Assembly: GCA_964620605.1 (NCBI GenBank)
Contig: CAZUHQ010000041.1
Span: 1-28,761 of the forward strand
Direction: 5' to 3'
DNA: 28,761 nt
Source: Thalassotalea_E sp964620605
GTDB lineage: Bacteria; Pseudomonadota; Gammaproteobacteria; Enterobacterales; Alteromonadaceae
This document shows positions 7,978-15,622 of this stretch, piece by piece. Positions within the stretch are counted from its first letter, which is position 1; every line of letters begins with the position of its first letter. A program made the position numbers and the translations under genes. A model generated the notes under the pieces. That model saw nothing but the letters and a program-made list of their open reading frames with translations, was not told the origin of the DNA and searched no databases.

Positions 7978-8469
7978 TTGAGAATAAAGCGCATAAATAA
8001 TAACAATAAAAGAAAAGCTAACTCGAATAGCTATTTCTCTATGTGTTTTGTCGTTTTATCGGCGATTTATTCCGGCGCAAGCCAATCAAATGATCTCATT
8101 GCGGGCACTGAACTTAAAGACTCTCCACTATCGTTAAGTCTTACAGCTACGGCAACCATGGCAATTGGCGATCAAAGCCAGCAACTTGTCATTAATCAAT
8201 ATGGAATACACAACAAAGCAACAGTAAACCAAATGGCTAACATGGGAAATAGCATAGCTATTAACCAGGACGGCATCGACAACCTGGCTAACCTGTCTCA
8301 AACGGGTTACGGCAACATTATCAACTTGCAGCAGCAAGGAAATAATAACTTCGCCGAAATCATCCAGGATGGCAATGCCAATATAGCCAATATAAATCAG
8401 CAAGGTGAACAAACGTTTGTTGTTCATCAAATTGGAAATGACATGGTTGTTAACATCACTCAATATTAA
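7978..8469 (+). CDS. csgB: CsgB-like minor curlin (nucleator)
   Basis: Secreted amyloid nucleator that anchors and seeds curli fibres at the cell surface. The C-terminal 110 residues contain about eight strand motifs of the type (V/I)x-Q-x-G-x-x-N at about 11-residue spacing (LVINQYGIHN, IAINQDGIDN, IINLQQQGNNN and others), as in CsgB. The N-terminus is a basic stretch (RIKRINNNNKRK) followed by a hydrophobic signal segment ending near GASQS. The only in-frame ATG (8041) would leave too short a signal peptide. TTG at 7978 has AAGG 8 nt upstream and is my preferred start; TTG at 7948 is a longer alternative. It is first in the csgBAEFG group, 21 bp before csgA. Confidence 0.88.
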   Translation: MRIKRINNNNKRKANSNSYFSMCFVVLSAIYSGASQSNDLIAGTELKDSPLSLSLTATATMAIGDQSQQLVINQYGIHNKATVNQMANMGNSIAINQDGIDNLANLSQTGYGNIINLQQQGNNNFAEIIQDGNANIANINQQGEQTFVVHQIGNDMVVNITQY

Positions 8470-8490
8470 CAACCTGATCTGGAGAATACT

Positions 8491-9945
8491 GTGAAATTAA
8501 ATAAATCTATTATCGCATGTGCTGTTGTAATGGCACTGGGCAGCCAACAAAGTGCCGTTGCGGCAACGGAAGATGTCAAAGACAGCGCTAACGTACAAAT
8601 TAGTAAAGACATGATGACAGATGCCGTTGGCAATGTTCTGATCCTCTCGCAAACCTCTCAAGCCGGGGCAATACTTGGTAATGACGTGCGCCTGGCACAA
8701 GAAGGTGATGCAAATGGTATCGACGCTTCGGTCGACGGTGACGGCAACGACACTGAGATAGTACAAATTGGCGCCAGCAATATCGCGATCAGCGAGAGCG
8801 TGGGTGACAGCAATATGCAGGTTATCACTCAGGAAGGTGAGTCTAACGAAGCACAAACCACTATTGATGGTAGTGAAAACAGTGTTGAAGTTGCACAATC
8901 AGGTGATGGCTATTTAGGTATTGGTAATGCTGCGGTTAATACCATTGACGGCGACGATAACGAAGTGATGATGGAGCAAGGTGACGGCGGCCACTGGTCT
9001 CTTAACCGTAACATGTCAGGTTCAGGTAACACTTTATCAACGACACAATCTGGTGAATGGAACGAAACTTACTTTGACAATGTTATTGGCGATGATAACG
9101 AAATTGAAGTAGACCAGGACGGTTACTGGAATGTTATTACAGTGACTACTATTGAAGGCAATGCTAACGAAATCGACTTTGAACAAGAAGGCGATCGCAA
9201 TAAAATTACCGTAGCAGAAGTTAGCGGCAGTGAAAACGAAATTAAAGTCGATCAGGAAGGTGATTATAACGAAGTTGTTTCTAACATTTTCGTTGGCGAT
9301 GACAATGAAATGACTCTGATGCAAAATGGCGACTATAACGTTTCTACTTTTGATGTTATCGGTGACAGCAACGACTTTACCGTGATGCAAAATGGTTCAG
9401 ACAATGTTTCATACGTTGGTGCATTAGGGATAGCTAACGAATTTACCGTCACTCAAATCGGTGATTTAAACGAATCACACCTGGTGAACTTTAACGGTTT
9501 AGAAAACGAAGTTGACGTACTGCAAGACGGTGATGAAAACGTTACTGTGGTACAGGCTTCTGCCGAAGATAATTCATTGGCCACCAACGGCAATAACATC
9601 AATGTTAGCCAAACCGGTGACATGAACGACGCAGTAGTTAACATGAGTACTATTTTAGACAGTAATTTCAATAGCATAGATATTGCCCAAAATGGCGTTC
9701 TCAATGCACTGGATTTATTGATTGAAGGCAGCAATCATGTTATTGATATTGTGCAAACAGGTAGTGAAAACATGATCACCGGCGCTAATGGCGATGCCAT
9801 GTTAATTGGCGGCGGCGGTGTTGAACTTAGCATCAGTCAAATCGGTAATGGTAACCTGGTAGAAGGTTCTGTGATCAGTGCTGCTGGCAGTATCGCCATT
9901 TCACAGGTTGGTGACTGGAACAGCGCTACTATTATTCAGCAATAA
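8491..9945 (+). CDS. csgA: CsgA-like major curlin, expanded acidic form
   Basis: Major structural subunit of the curli amyloid. A signal peptide (MKLNKSIIACAVVMALGSQQSAVA) is followed by about 18-19 imperfect units of about 22 residues. Each unit pairs a strand ending Q-x-G-x-x-N (IEVDQDGYWN, IDFEQEGDRN, FTVMQNGSDN, LSISQIGNGN) with a second strand ending G-x-x-N. E. coli CsgA has 151 residues and five units; this protein has 484. Asp and Glu are unusually abundant and Lys/Arg nearly absent after the signal peptide. The second strand of each unit has mostly lost the Gln that E. coli units carry. Start GTG at 8491 with GGAG 6 nt upstream. Not confidently alignable to csgA unit by unit, but the gene context makes the call strong. 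Confidence 0.88.
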   Translation: MKLNKSIIACAVVMALGSQQSAVAATEDVKDSANVQISKDMMTDAVGNVLILSQTSQAGAILGNDVRLAQEGDANGIDASVDGDGNDTEIVQIGASNIAISESVGDSNMQVITQEGESNEAQTTIDGSENSVEVAQSGDGYLGIGNAAVNTIDGDDNEVMMEQGDGGHWSLNRNMSGSGNTLSTTQSGEWNETYFDNVIGDDNEIEVDQDGYWNVITVTTIEGNANEIDFEQEGDRNKITVAEVSGSENEIKVDQEGDYNEVVSNIFVGDDNEMTLMQNGDYNVSTFDVIGDSNDFTVMQNGSDNVSYVGALGIANEFTVTQIGDLNESHLVNFNGLENEVDVLQDGDENVTVVQASAEDNSLATNGNNINVSQTGDMNDAVVNMSTILDSNFNSIDIAQNGVLNALDLLIEGSNHVIDIVQTGSENMITGANGDAMLIGGGGVELSISQIGNGNLVEGSVISAAGSIAISQVGDWNSATIIQQ

Positions 9946-9982
9946 TCTGTTGTAGCAAACCATCACTGAGGTAATGAAATAA

Positions 9983-10002
9983 AAGGGGCCTCGGCCCCTT
10001 AT
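9983..10002 (+). terminator. GC-rich hairpin between csgA and csgE (terminator or attenuator)
   Basis: AAGGGGC and GCCCCTT form a compact stem at 9983-10000. The following bases (ATAATTAATA) are AT-rich but not a true T-tract. It lies 37 bp after the csgA stop and 12 nt before the csgE start, and may limit read-through so the fibre subunits outnumber the secretion proteins. Confidence 0.5.
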
Positions 10003-10012
10003 AATTAATATC

Positions 10013-10390
10013 ATGAAGTTTATTGTCATAATACTTACTTTACTGACTAGTCTGGTCACACATAGCGATGAGCTGGAAATTGGCGGCCTGTTGCTTGACA
10101 ACACTATCAGTCGGCAGGGGCGTGAATTTTCTCACCGCTTCAGTCAATTATGGCAAGATCTGCCTAATTCAGAAGGCATTAATGTTCATATCAAAGAACA
10201 AGTGATCCCGCGTTCAGGCACTAAATTAACCGTCACTATGAACAACCAGCTGATTTATGTGACCTACATGGGACGCCGACAAGAGCCAATAACCGATCGC
10301 GTTGAACAGGCAATATTTATCCTCATTGAAATGATGGCGCAATCGCAATTTAGTGACCATAACCCCGACATAGCAGCAGAAGGATGGTAA
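10013..10390 (+). CDS. csgE: Curli secretion specificity factor CsgE
   Basis: Periplasmic factor that caps the CsgG pore and directs curlin subunits into it. The 125-residue product (E. coli 129) begins with a signal peptide (MKFIVIILTLLTSLVTHS). It then shows CsgE hallmarks: LEIGGLLLDNTISRQGREF, a central FSQLWQ, and a VTMNNQLIYVTYMGRR segment like the VNQDVLFQTFLFP region of the E. coli protein. The ATG at 10013 lacks a clear Shine-Dalgarno sequence and sits just after a hairpin, so its translation may be weak or coupled. csgF follows by 2 bp. Confidence 0.92.
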   Translation: MKFIVIILTLLTSLVTHSDELEIGGLLLDNTISRQGREFSHRFSQLWQDLPNSEGINVHIKEQVIPRSGTKLTVTMNNQLIYVTYMGRRQEPITDRVEQAIFILIEMMAQSQFSDHNPDIAAEGW

Positions 10391-10392
10391 CA

Positions 10393-10836
10393 ATGAAAAT
10401 AATGACCAGTGCTTTAATACTCGGTTTAAGCATAAGCTCTTGGGCACAGGCCTCCGAACTCGTTTACACCCCGGTGAATCCAAGTTTTGGCGGCAATCCG
10501 CTAAACGGTAGCTTTTTATTAAGCAAGGCTCAGGCGCAAAACAAACATAAAGCAAAATTACGCTCTAAGTCCTATGCGGAGAAATTCCAGGAGTCGCTCG
10601 AACGCGCCTATATCAACAAAATGGTCCGCGAAATCACCGATCTGGCGTTTGGCGAAACCTGTGACATTGCCACTGACGCCGAATGTGAACCTAGCATATT
10701 TAATGAAGATTCGATTTTTACCAGTGGCGACTATATCATTGAAATTATTACCAGTAATGTCGACAGTATTACCGTACAGATCACCCATAGCATCACAGGT
10801 GAAATCACTATTATTGAAGTACCAAGATTTGGATAA
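10393..10836 (+). CDS. csgF: Curli assembly factor CsgF
   Basis: Small exported protein that binds the CsgG pore exit and couples secreted curlins to CsgB nucleation. After a signal peptide (MKIMTSALILGLSISSWAQA) it has the diagnostic CsgF motif TPVNPSFGGNPLNGSFLLS and then AQAQN. Length is 147 residues (E. coli 138). An upstream in-frame ATG at 10384 overlaps csgE, but it lies directly on AGAAGG; that Shine-Dalgarno is properly spaced (9 nt) for the ATG at 10393, which I chose. It is 2 bp after the csgE stop. Confidence 0.94.
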   Translation: MKIMTSALILGLSISSWAQASELVYTPVNPSFGGNPLNGSFLLSKAQAQNKHKAKLRSKSYAEKFQESLERAYINKMVREITDLAFGETCDIATDAECEPSIFNEDSIFTSGDYIIEIITSNVDSITVQITHSITGEITIIEVPRFG

Positions 10837-10839
10837 AAA

Positions 10840-11625
10840 ATGAAGAAGTTAATCGTTGTCTCTTTATTAATCACCTTGTCGGGCTGTGGCACCATCAGCA
10901 ATTTAATTCCACCCGATCAGCAAGCAGCTGTAGAAATTACCCCGACAGAAAGCTTTAAAGAATTAAAAGCCCTACCAAAACCTAAGGGGCGGATCCCGGT
11001 TTCCGTTTATGCTTTTAGGGATCAAACCGGCCAGTATAAACCACAGGCAAATGTCAGTTCATTTTCAACGGCGGTCACTCAAGGGGCTACTTCCATTTTA
11101 ATGCAGGCGCTAAGTGACTCCGACTGGTTCTTACCGGTTGAGCGTGAAGGTTTACAAAACATCCTCACTGAACGGAAAATTATTCGCGCTTCCTTACAAA
11201 AAGAAGAAAAAGACGGTACAGATGTTAAAGATCTGCCACCGTTAACTACCTCTCAACTGCTGCTCGAAGGTGGCATTATTAGCTATGACTCCAATGTCAA
11301 AACCGGTGGTTTTGGTGCCGAATACTTTGGTATCGGTAGCTCCGAGCTTTATCGCGAAGACCTGATTTCGGTGTATATGAGAGCCGTCGATGTCCGCACC
11401 GGCCAGGTGCTGGTTTCAGTATCGACTTCTAAAAAAGTATTAAGTAAAGAAATCCGCGCGGGTTTTTTCCGCTACGTCAGCTTCAAACGCCTGGCGGAAG
11501 CCGAGGGCGGCTTTACCACCAATGAGCCAATGCACTTATGTGTCACCCAAACGATTGAAAAAGCCATTACTGAACTTATCGTTAAAGGGATAGAGAAAAA
11601 GGTGTGGCGTGCACAAAACAGCTAA
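10840..11625 (+). CDS. csgG: Curli secretion channel lipoprotein CsgG
   Basis: Outer-membrane lipoprotein that forms the nonameric curlin export pore. The lipobox LSGC gives a lipidated C16 after a short signal peptide. CsgG features follow: PVSVYAFRDQTGQYKP, STAVTQGATSILMQAL, WFLPVEREGLQNILTERKI, LLLEGGIISYDSNVKTGG and YMRAVDVRTGQVL. Length 261 (E. coli 277). It starts 3 bp after csgF and ends the group; a strong hairpin terminator follows. Confidence 0.96.
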   Translation: MKKLIVVSLLITLSGCGTISNLIPPDQQAAVEITPTESFKELKALPKPKGRIPVSVYAFRDQTGQYKPQANVSSFSTAVTQGATSILMQALSDSDWFLPVEREGLQNILTERKIIRASLQKEEKDGTDVKDLPPLTTSQLLLEGGIISYDSNVKTGGFGAEYFGIGSSELYREDLISVYMRAVDVRTGQVLVSVSTSKKVLSKEIRAGFFRYVSFKRLAEAEGGFTTNEPMHLCVTQTIEKAITELIVKGIEKKVWRAQNS

Positions 11626-11698
11626 CAAGCTCAAGTATTACTCTAGCTCATTAAGCTTTAGTTTATAAATCAAGGTGCTAGCAAAGTGATAACTATAC

Positions 11699-11734
11699 AA
11701 AATACCAGTCAGTTGTTAACTGACTGGTATTTTT
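11699..11734. terminator. Bidirectional terminator between csgG and the CsgD-like gene
   Basis: AAAATACCAGTCAGTT and AACTGACTGGTATTTT are perfect 16-bp arms around a 3-nt loop. They give a T-run after the stem on both strands. It sits between convergent csgG (ends 11625) and the regulator (ends 11760). Confidence 0.92.
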
Positions 11735-11759
11735 CTAGCAGGAAGATAACGTTATTAAT

Positions 11760-12458
11760 TCAACTGAGCTGTTGAAATTTCTTCGTCCAGGACATTAACT
11801 CAACCCGATTTCGCGAACTGGTCTTGCGAAAAATACTGTAAATATGGGTTTTAACAGTATTTGGGCTAATATGTAATTGCTCTGCAATTTCTTTATTTTG
11901 TGCGCCGCTGGAAACCAGATGGATAATGGTTTTTTCTCTTTTAGTGAGCGTAGGAAAAACAAATTTGTCCTTAACATTGAGCTGCTCGGATTGCTGCAAC
12001 AAGTTAGGATTTTGTAACAGTTCTTCAATCGCTTCGTTCATAATTTCACGCTTAAACCAGCGCTCATCAGCCAATAAACTTTCAATCCCTTTTAACATGA
12101 TGTCTACCCTGTCTTCCTGGTAAAAGACTCCCTGAACCCCGGCAAGCAAGGCGACTTTTTCGCAAACACCATCACGCTGACAGTTAAATATCGCCACCTT
12201 ATGATTGCCCGCCAAGGCCATAATATCTGTTGGAATAACATCAGGATCAGCTATCACTGTCGCGTCAATAAAGATCAGTGAAAAATCATCGAGCAGCTCA
12301 GGTGCTGGCAAGATGTTTTGCGTGGAGACTGAAATATTACAAGTTGTGAGTAAATTGATAAATTGTTTATATCTTTGCGGAAAATCTCGTTGATCTTCGC
12401 TCGCTTTATTGTCATTTATCAAAACAAAAGCTTTTAAAGGGGTGTTAGCTGTTGTCAT
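11760..12458 (-). CDS. csgD: LuxR/FixJ-type regulator of the CsgD/VpsT family
   Basis: Probable master regulator of the adjacent curli genes. It has 232 residues. An N-terminal receiver-like domain (about 1-125) has no clear phosphoacceptor pocket, as in CsgD, and a C-terminal LuxR HTH covers about 168-228 (LTKREKTIIHLVSSGAQNKE, then ISPNTVKTHIYSIFRKT). At 134-137 it has WFKR where c-di-GMP-binding VpsT proteins have W[F/L/M][T/S]R. The position after the aromatic pair is Lys rather than Thr/Ser, so nucleotide binding is uncertain. It is convergent with csgG, unlike E. coli where csgDEFG is one operon. The family assignment is firm; the orthologue name is moderate. Confidence 0.82.
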   Translation of the reverse strand: MTTANTPLKAFVLINDNKASEDQRDFPQRYKQFINLLTTCNISVSTQNILPAPELLDDFSLIFIDATVIADPDVIPTDIMALAGNHKVAIFNCQRDGVCEKVALLAGVQGVFYQEDRVDIMLKGIESLLADERWFKREIMNEAIEELLQNPNLLQQSEQLNVKDKFVFPTLTKREKTIIHLVSSGAQNKEIAEQLHISPNTVKTHIYSIFRKTSSRNRVELMSWTKKFQQLS

Positions 12459-12854
12459 ATCAATTTTCTTATCGTTATTTTAAGTAAAGTCCATTTTTTA
12501 AGTTTTTATTTCGGGTAATTGCCCTCCTTAGTTAAACTTAAGTTCAGTTTGCAAAATAATATCTGATTATTTTTAACTAATAATTTACATTCTTTTTATC
12601 TACTTTTAACAGAGAAAAGTCAATAGACGAGTAATAACAATTTGTAGTTTATATTGTATGCAATGATAACACATTGTAATCTTTAGATTTATTTTAAAAG
12701 TACAAATGTACAATGATATTTCAAAGCCGCTGTAAGAAAAAACAGCGACAAATAAACGATAAGAAGCACAAAACAGAGTGTGTCTAAATGTAACAAAACA
12801 TTACAGTGCATTTTTGCTGTAAATTGCGCCTGATAAAAGCTAGGCGTGCAGCAT
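12459..12854. other. Intergenic region between the csgD-like gene and ubiV
   Basis: About 396 AT-rich bases that should contain the csgD-like promoter and the 3' untranslated region of ubiV. The only structure I see is a short hairpin, CGCTGT/ACAGCG at 12728-12747, without a good T-tract. A 62-codon minus-strand frame overlapping ubiV's end shows no coding features. Confidence 0.5.
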
Positions 12855-13715
12855 TTACACTTGCTCAATACCGGCAATTTTATGCCAATAACCGTTACTG
12901 TGATTATCAGCCAGTGGAATGATTTGCTGCGCTTTTAACGCCTTTATAACCTCAAATGCCTGCTCGCCTTCCGGGTGTACCCGCATAATATCCACTAAAG
13001 CTGTCATTGCCTGCTGCTGATGGCTGAGGTTATAACATTCCCCTGACATGGTTTGAATGCCATTAAGAACAAACAAATCATCCCCCTCCTGACTTTTAGT
13101 GATGCGGCCAGTTGGGTAATTAATACAACAATATTGACAGTCATCTTTCGCGCGGTTTTCCGAACGAGCGGTAAAGCAGCGGGCTGAATAGGCGAGTGGC
13201 AAGTGACCATAACTTGTCACTTCAATCTCAAAGTTATCGCGAATTCCCAGTTGCTGACATTGGTTAACTATGGAGGTTAACTGATCTTTTGACAGCTCTA
13301 CCGGAATACACCAGCGCATCATGCCTTGTTGTTGCAGCAATGCCAACGTCTGATGGTTATAAATATTGAGTGCGCTACCCGCAACAAAAGGTAATTTCAG
13401 TTCAGAAAGTAACTGCACTGCTGACATATCATTCGCTTCGACTAAGAACTCGCCGTTGTCGCAGTAACGTTTCAGCTCATTAAGCTCAGATGGCGCTTCC
13501 AACAATACCATGGTTGATAGCACCACTTGCTTGTTAGCAGCTGCCAGTTCGCGCGCAATGCTAAGGTAATCCTTAAGCTTTAGCTCCCGTCTTTTACTGC
13601 ACACCGACTCGCCAAGGTAGATGATGTCAGCATCGCTTGCTTTTGCCTGTTGATAAAACGCCTCAACCTGGGCTTTTGGCCAAAAATATAGAATGTTACC
13701 GAGTGAAATTTGCAT
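12855..13715 (-). CDS. ubiV: UbiV, O2-independent ubiquinone biosynthesis protein (U32 family)
   Basis: With UbiU it forms a [4Fe-4S] complex that hydroxylates ubiquinone precursors without oxygen. The protein aligns end to end with E. coli UbiV (YhbV): SLGNILYFWPK, YLGESVCSKRREL, LPFVAGSALNIYN, GMMRWCIPVELS, SYGHLPLAYSARCFTARSE and VLNGIQTMSG. Counting from ATG at 13715, the cluster ligands fall at C39, C180, C193 and C197, exactly the E. coli numbers. That, and AGGGG 6 nt upstream, favours this start over an in-frame one at 13733 that would overlap ubiU. Product 286 residues. It is the second gene of the ubiUV operon, 8 bp after ubiU. Confidence 0.96.
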   Translation of the reverse strand: MQISLGNILYFWPKAQVEAFYQQAKASDADIIYLGESVCSKRRELKLKDYLSIARELAAANKQVVLSTMVLLEAPSELNELKRYCDNGEFLVEANDMSAVQLLSELKLPFVAGSALNIYNHQTLALLQQQGMMRWCIPVELSKDQLTSIVNQCQQLGIRDNFEIEVTSYGHLPLAYSARCFTARSENRAKDDCQYCCINYPTGRITKSQEGDDLFVLNGIQTMSGECYNLSHQQQAMTALVDIMRVHPEGEQAFEVIKALKAQQIIPLADNHSNGYWHKIAGIEQV

Positions 13716-13723
13716 ACTAGCCC

Positions 13724-14716
13724 CTATTGCCAACGCTTATGATAAGCACCTAAAGTGGTTTGATTACCTTCAGACAACTCAGATAGGCACTGTTGCCACT
13801 GAGGTTGAACACTAAAACTTTCCTGAGACTGGCAATGGTCAATTGCTTGTCGCCAGGTACGAGTTACGTCCTTAACATAGGCGCTGCTACGCTGCCTGCC
13901 TTCAATTTTCACCGAAGCAATCCCCATTTTTATCAGCTCAGGTAATAACTCCATCGAGTTTAAACTGGTTGGCTCTTCCAAGGCATGATATCGAGTACCA
14001 TCAACATCAAACCGCCCTTTACAAAGCGTTGGATAACCGGCGGGTTCATCCGGCTGATAACGATCGATAACAATATCGTTAAGGCGAGATTCCAACCCGT
14101 GCTCAGTCTCTTGCCATTGCACGTATTTTGCCGGTGAGCAAACGCCATTCATATTGGGTGACTCCCCTGTTAAATAAGACGATAAATGACAACGCCCTTC
14201 TGCCATAATGCATAAACTGCCATAGGCAAACACTTCCAGTTCAACATCCGTTGCCCTGGCTAACTGTTTGACCTGATGAATCGATAGCACCCGAGGTAAC
14301 ACCACACGTTTAACATTAAAATTTTGCTGATAATAACGAATAGCCTGTGCGTTAGTTGCTGATGCCTGCACCGATAAATGCAATTCCAGATCCGGATATT
14401 TTTGCGCAGCATAATTAAGCACGGAAATATCAGCAACGATTAAGGCGTCGACAGCTAAACTCGCGGCCAAGTCCACCGACTGTTGCCAGGTTTGCCAATG
14501 CTCACTATTGGCAAAGGTGTTAATCGCCATGTGCAGTTTACGATCATGATCTCGCACATACTGCACAGCTTGTTCGAGTTTTTTATCGGTAAAATTTAAA
14601 CCGGCAAAATGGCGGGCATTGGTATCGTTTTTCAAACCGATATAAACGGCATCGGCGCCATTATCGATCGCGGTTTTTAACGAAGATAAATTACCGGCAG
14701 GGCATAAAAGTTCCAC
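13724..14716 (-). CDS. ubiU: UbiU, O2-independent ubiquinone biosynthesis protein (U32 family)
   Basis: Partner of UbiV in oxygen-independent ring hydroxylation of ubiquinone. It opens with MELLCPAGNLSSLKTAIDNG, as E. coli UbiU (YhbU), and contains GADAVYIGLK, the U32 signature around EVFAYGSLCIMAEGRCHLSS, and SPNMNGVCSP. Candidate [4Fe-4S] ligands are C169, C176, C193 and C232, identical to the E. coli positions. Length 330. Start is GTG at 14716 with GGAG 8 nt upstream. ubiT lies divergently 201 bp away across an FNR-like box. Confidence 0.96.
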   Translation of the reverse strand: MELLCPAGNLSSLKTAIDNGADAVYIGLKNDTNARHFAGLNFTDKKLEQAVQYVRDHDRKLHMAINTFANSEHWQTWQQSVDLAASLAVDALIVADISVLNYAAQKYPDLELHLSVQASATNAQAIRYYQQNFNVKRVVLPRVLSIHQVKQLARATDVELEVFAYGSLCIMAEGRCHLSSYLTGESPNMNGVCSPAKYVQWQETEHGLESRLNDIVIDRYQPDEPAGYPTLCKGRFDVDGTRYHALEEPTSLNSMELLPELIKMGIASVKIEGRQRSSAYVKDVTRTWRQAIDHCQSQESFSVQPQWQQCLSELSEGNQTTLGAYHKRWQ

Positions 14717-14820
14717 ACCTAGGTCTCCAAAATATTTTTAGCTATTGTTATCAAATAGCCAACAATAGCAATGCCCATAAAGGAGTACTACCTATGATTT
14801 AAACAACAATTTCACCTTTG

Positions 14821-14834
14821 TTGATCTAGTTCAA
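14821..14834. promoter_or_regulatory. FNR-type box between ubiU and ubiT
   Basis: TTGATCTAGTTCAA matches the FNR consensus TTGAT-N4-ATCAA at 9 of 10 positions. It lies in the 201-bp divergent region. For ubiT, a start point near 14869 would put the box at -41.5 with AATACT (14859-14864) as a possible -10. It could also serve ubiU. This fits the known anaerobic role of these genes. Confidence 0.7.
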
Positions 14835-14917
14835 AACGTTATAAAATAATCACGGGAAAATACTCTTCACTGATAAAAACAACATCTCAAAGAATAAGTT
14901 TCAAAAAGGTATTCCCT

Positions 14918-15472
14918 ATGAATGATCTCGCCCCAGTCAATGGTAAAGCTCAGGTAAAAATGCATGAGCTCTCAGGACGATTAAAACAATTAGCCCTTGC
15001 ATTACCAAAACACTTACTAAAACCTATGTCATTAATGCCGACGCACTTAAGCGAGCCACTAATGAGCTTTACTTTGAATCAAATATTTAAAACTGCCTTA
15101 GCTGAGCAAGAGCTGGAATTTTTAGAAGACAACTGGCTACATTTGGTAATAACTGATGCAAATTTTCAGTGTTTTATCAGTGTGCAAGCCAATGAAAACA
15201 AACTGATTGTTAACGAAAAATTACCAAATAACGTAGTTAGTGCCGATGTTAAATTTTCAGCAGATACTCACAGTTTAGCGTTGCTGGCGAGTAAACAAGT
15301 AGACCCTGACACCTTATTTTTTAAGCGTCAGTTACTCGTAACAGGTAATACTGAGCTCGGTCTGGCAATAAAGAATTTTCTCGATGATTTTGATTTTAAG
15401 GAAGGATTGCCTGCACTACTTGCCAGATTTGCCACGCTAGTAGAAAACAAATTCAGTATTAGGAGCCGTTAA
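14918..15472 (+). CDS. ubiT: UbiT, SCP2-domain lipid carrier of the O2-independent ubiquinone pathway
   Basis: SCP2-fold protein thought to bind hydrophobic quinone intermediates for UbiUV. The 184 residues (E. coli YhbT 174) have a polar N-terminus and then an SCP2-like domain from about residue 50: FTLNQIFKTALAEQELEFLEDNWLHLVITDAN, then a buried-strand pattern ending VTGNTELGLAIKNFLDDFDF. Similarity is lower than for UbiU/V, but the position opposite ubiUV makes the call secure. ATG at 14918 has AAGGT 7 nt upstream. Confidence 0.9.
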   Translation: MNDLAPVNGKAQVKMHELSGRLKQLALALPKHLLKPMSLMPTHLSEPLMSFTLNQIFKTALAEQELEFLEDNWLHLVITDANFQCFISVQANENKLIVNEKLPNNVVSADVKFSADTHSLALLASKQVDPDTLFFKRQLLVTGNTELGLAIKNFLDDFDFKEGLPALLARFATLVENKFSIRSR

Positions 15473-15553
15473 TCTTTGTTTGTATTTGGCTATGCTCCCG
15501 ATAGCTATTGTCAGCTAAACAAAACGCTGCAAGCTCGTCCATAGAAGCTCAAC

Positions 15554-15584
15554 ACCCGCATCCATGCGGGTAATGCTTGTTTTT
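15554..15584 (+). terminator. Rho-independent terminator after ubiT
   Basis: CCCGCA (15555-15560) and TGCGGG (15565-15570) form a stem with a 4-nt loop. A T-rich stretch follows a few bases on (15577-15584). It sits between convergent ubiT and the prolyl isomerase gene. Confidence 0.65.
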
Positions 15585-15622
15585 ATCACCATAGCAACAT
15601 CTTTATTTAACAATGCCCTGTG

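Noticed and set aside
12689..12877. 62-codon minus-strand frame between csgD-like gene and ubiV
   Set aside because: It overlaps the ubiV 3' end, has no good ribosome binding site and no recognisable features beyond a hydrophobic patch.
13716..13733. Upstream in-frame start for ubiV
   Set aside because: It would overlap ubiU and shift the conserved cysteines off the E. coli numbering; the ATG at 13715 has a better ribosome binding site.
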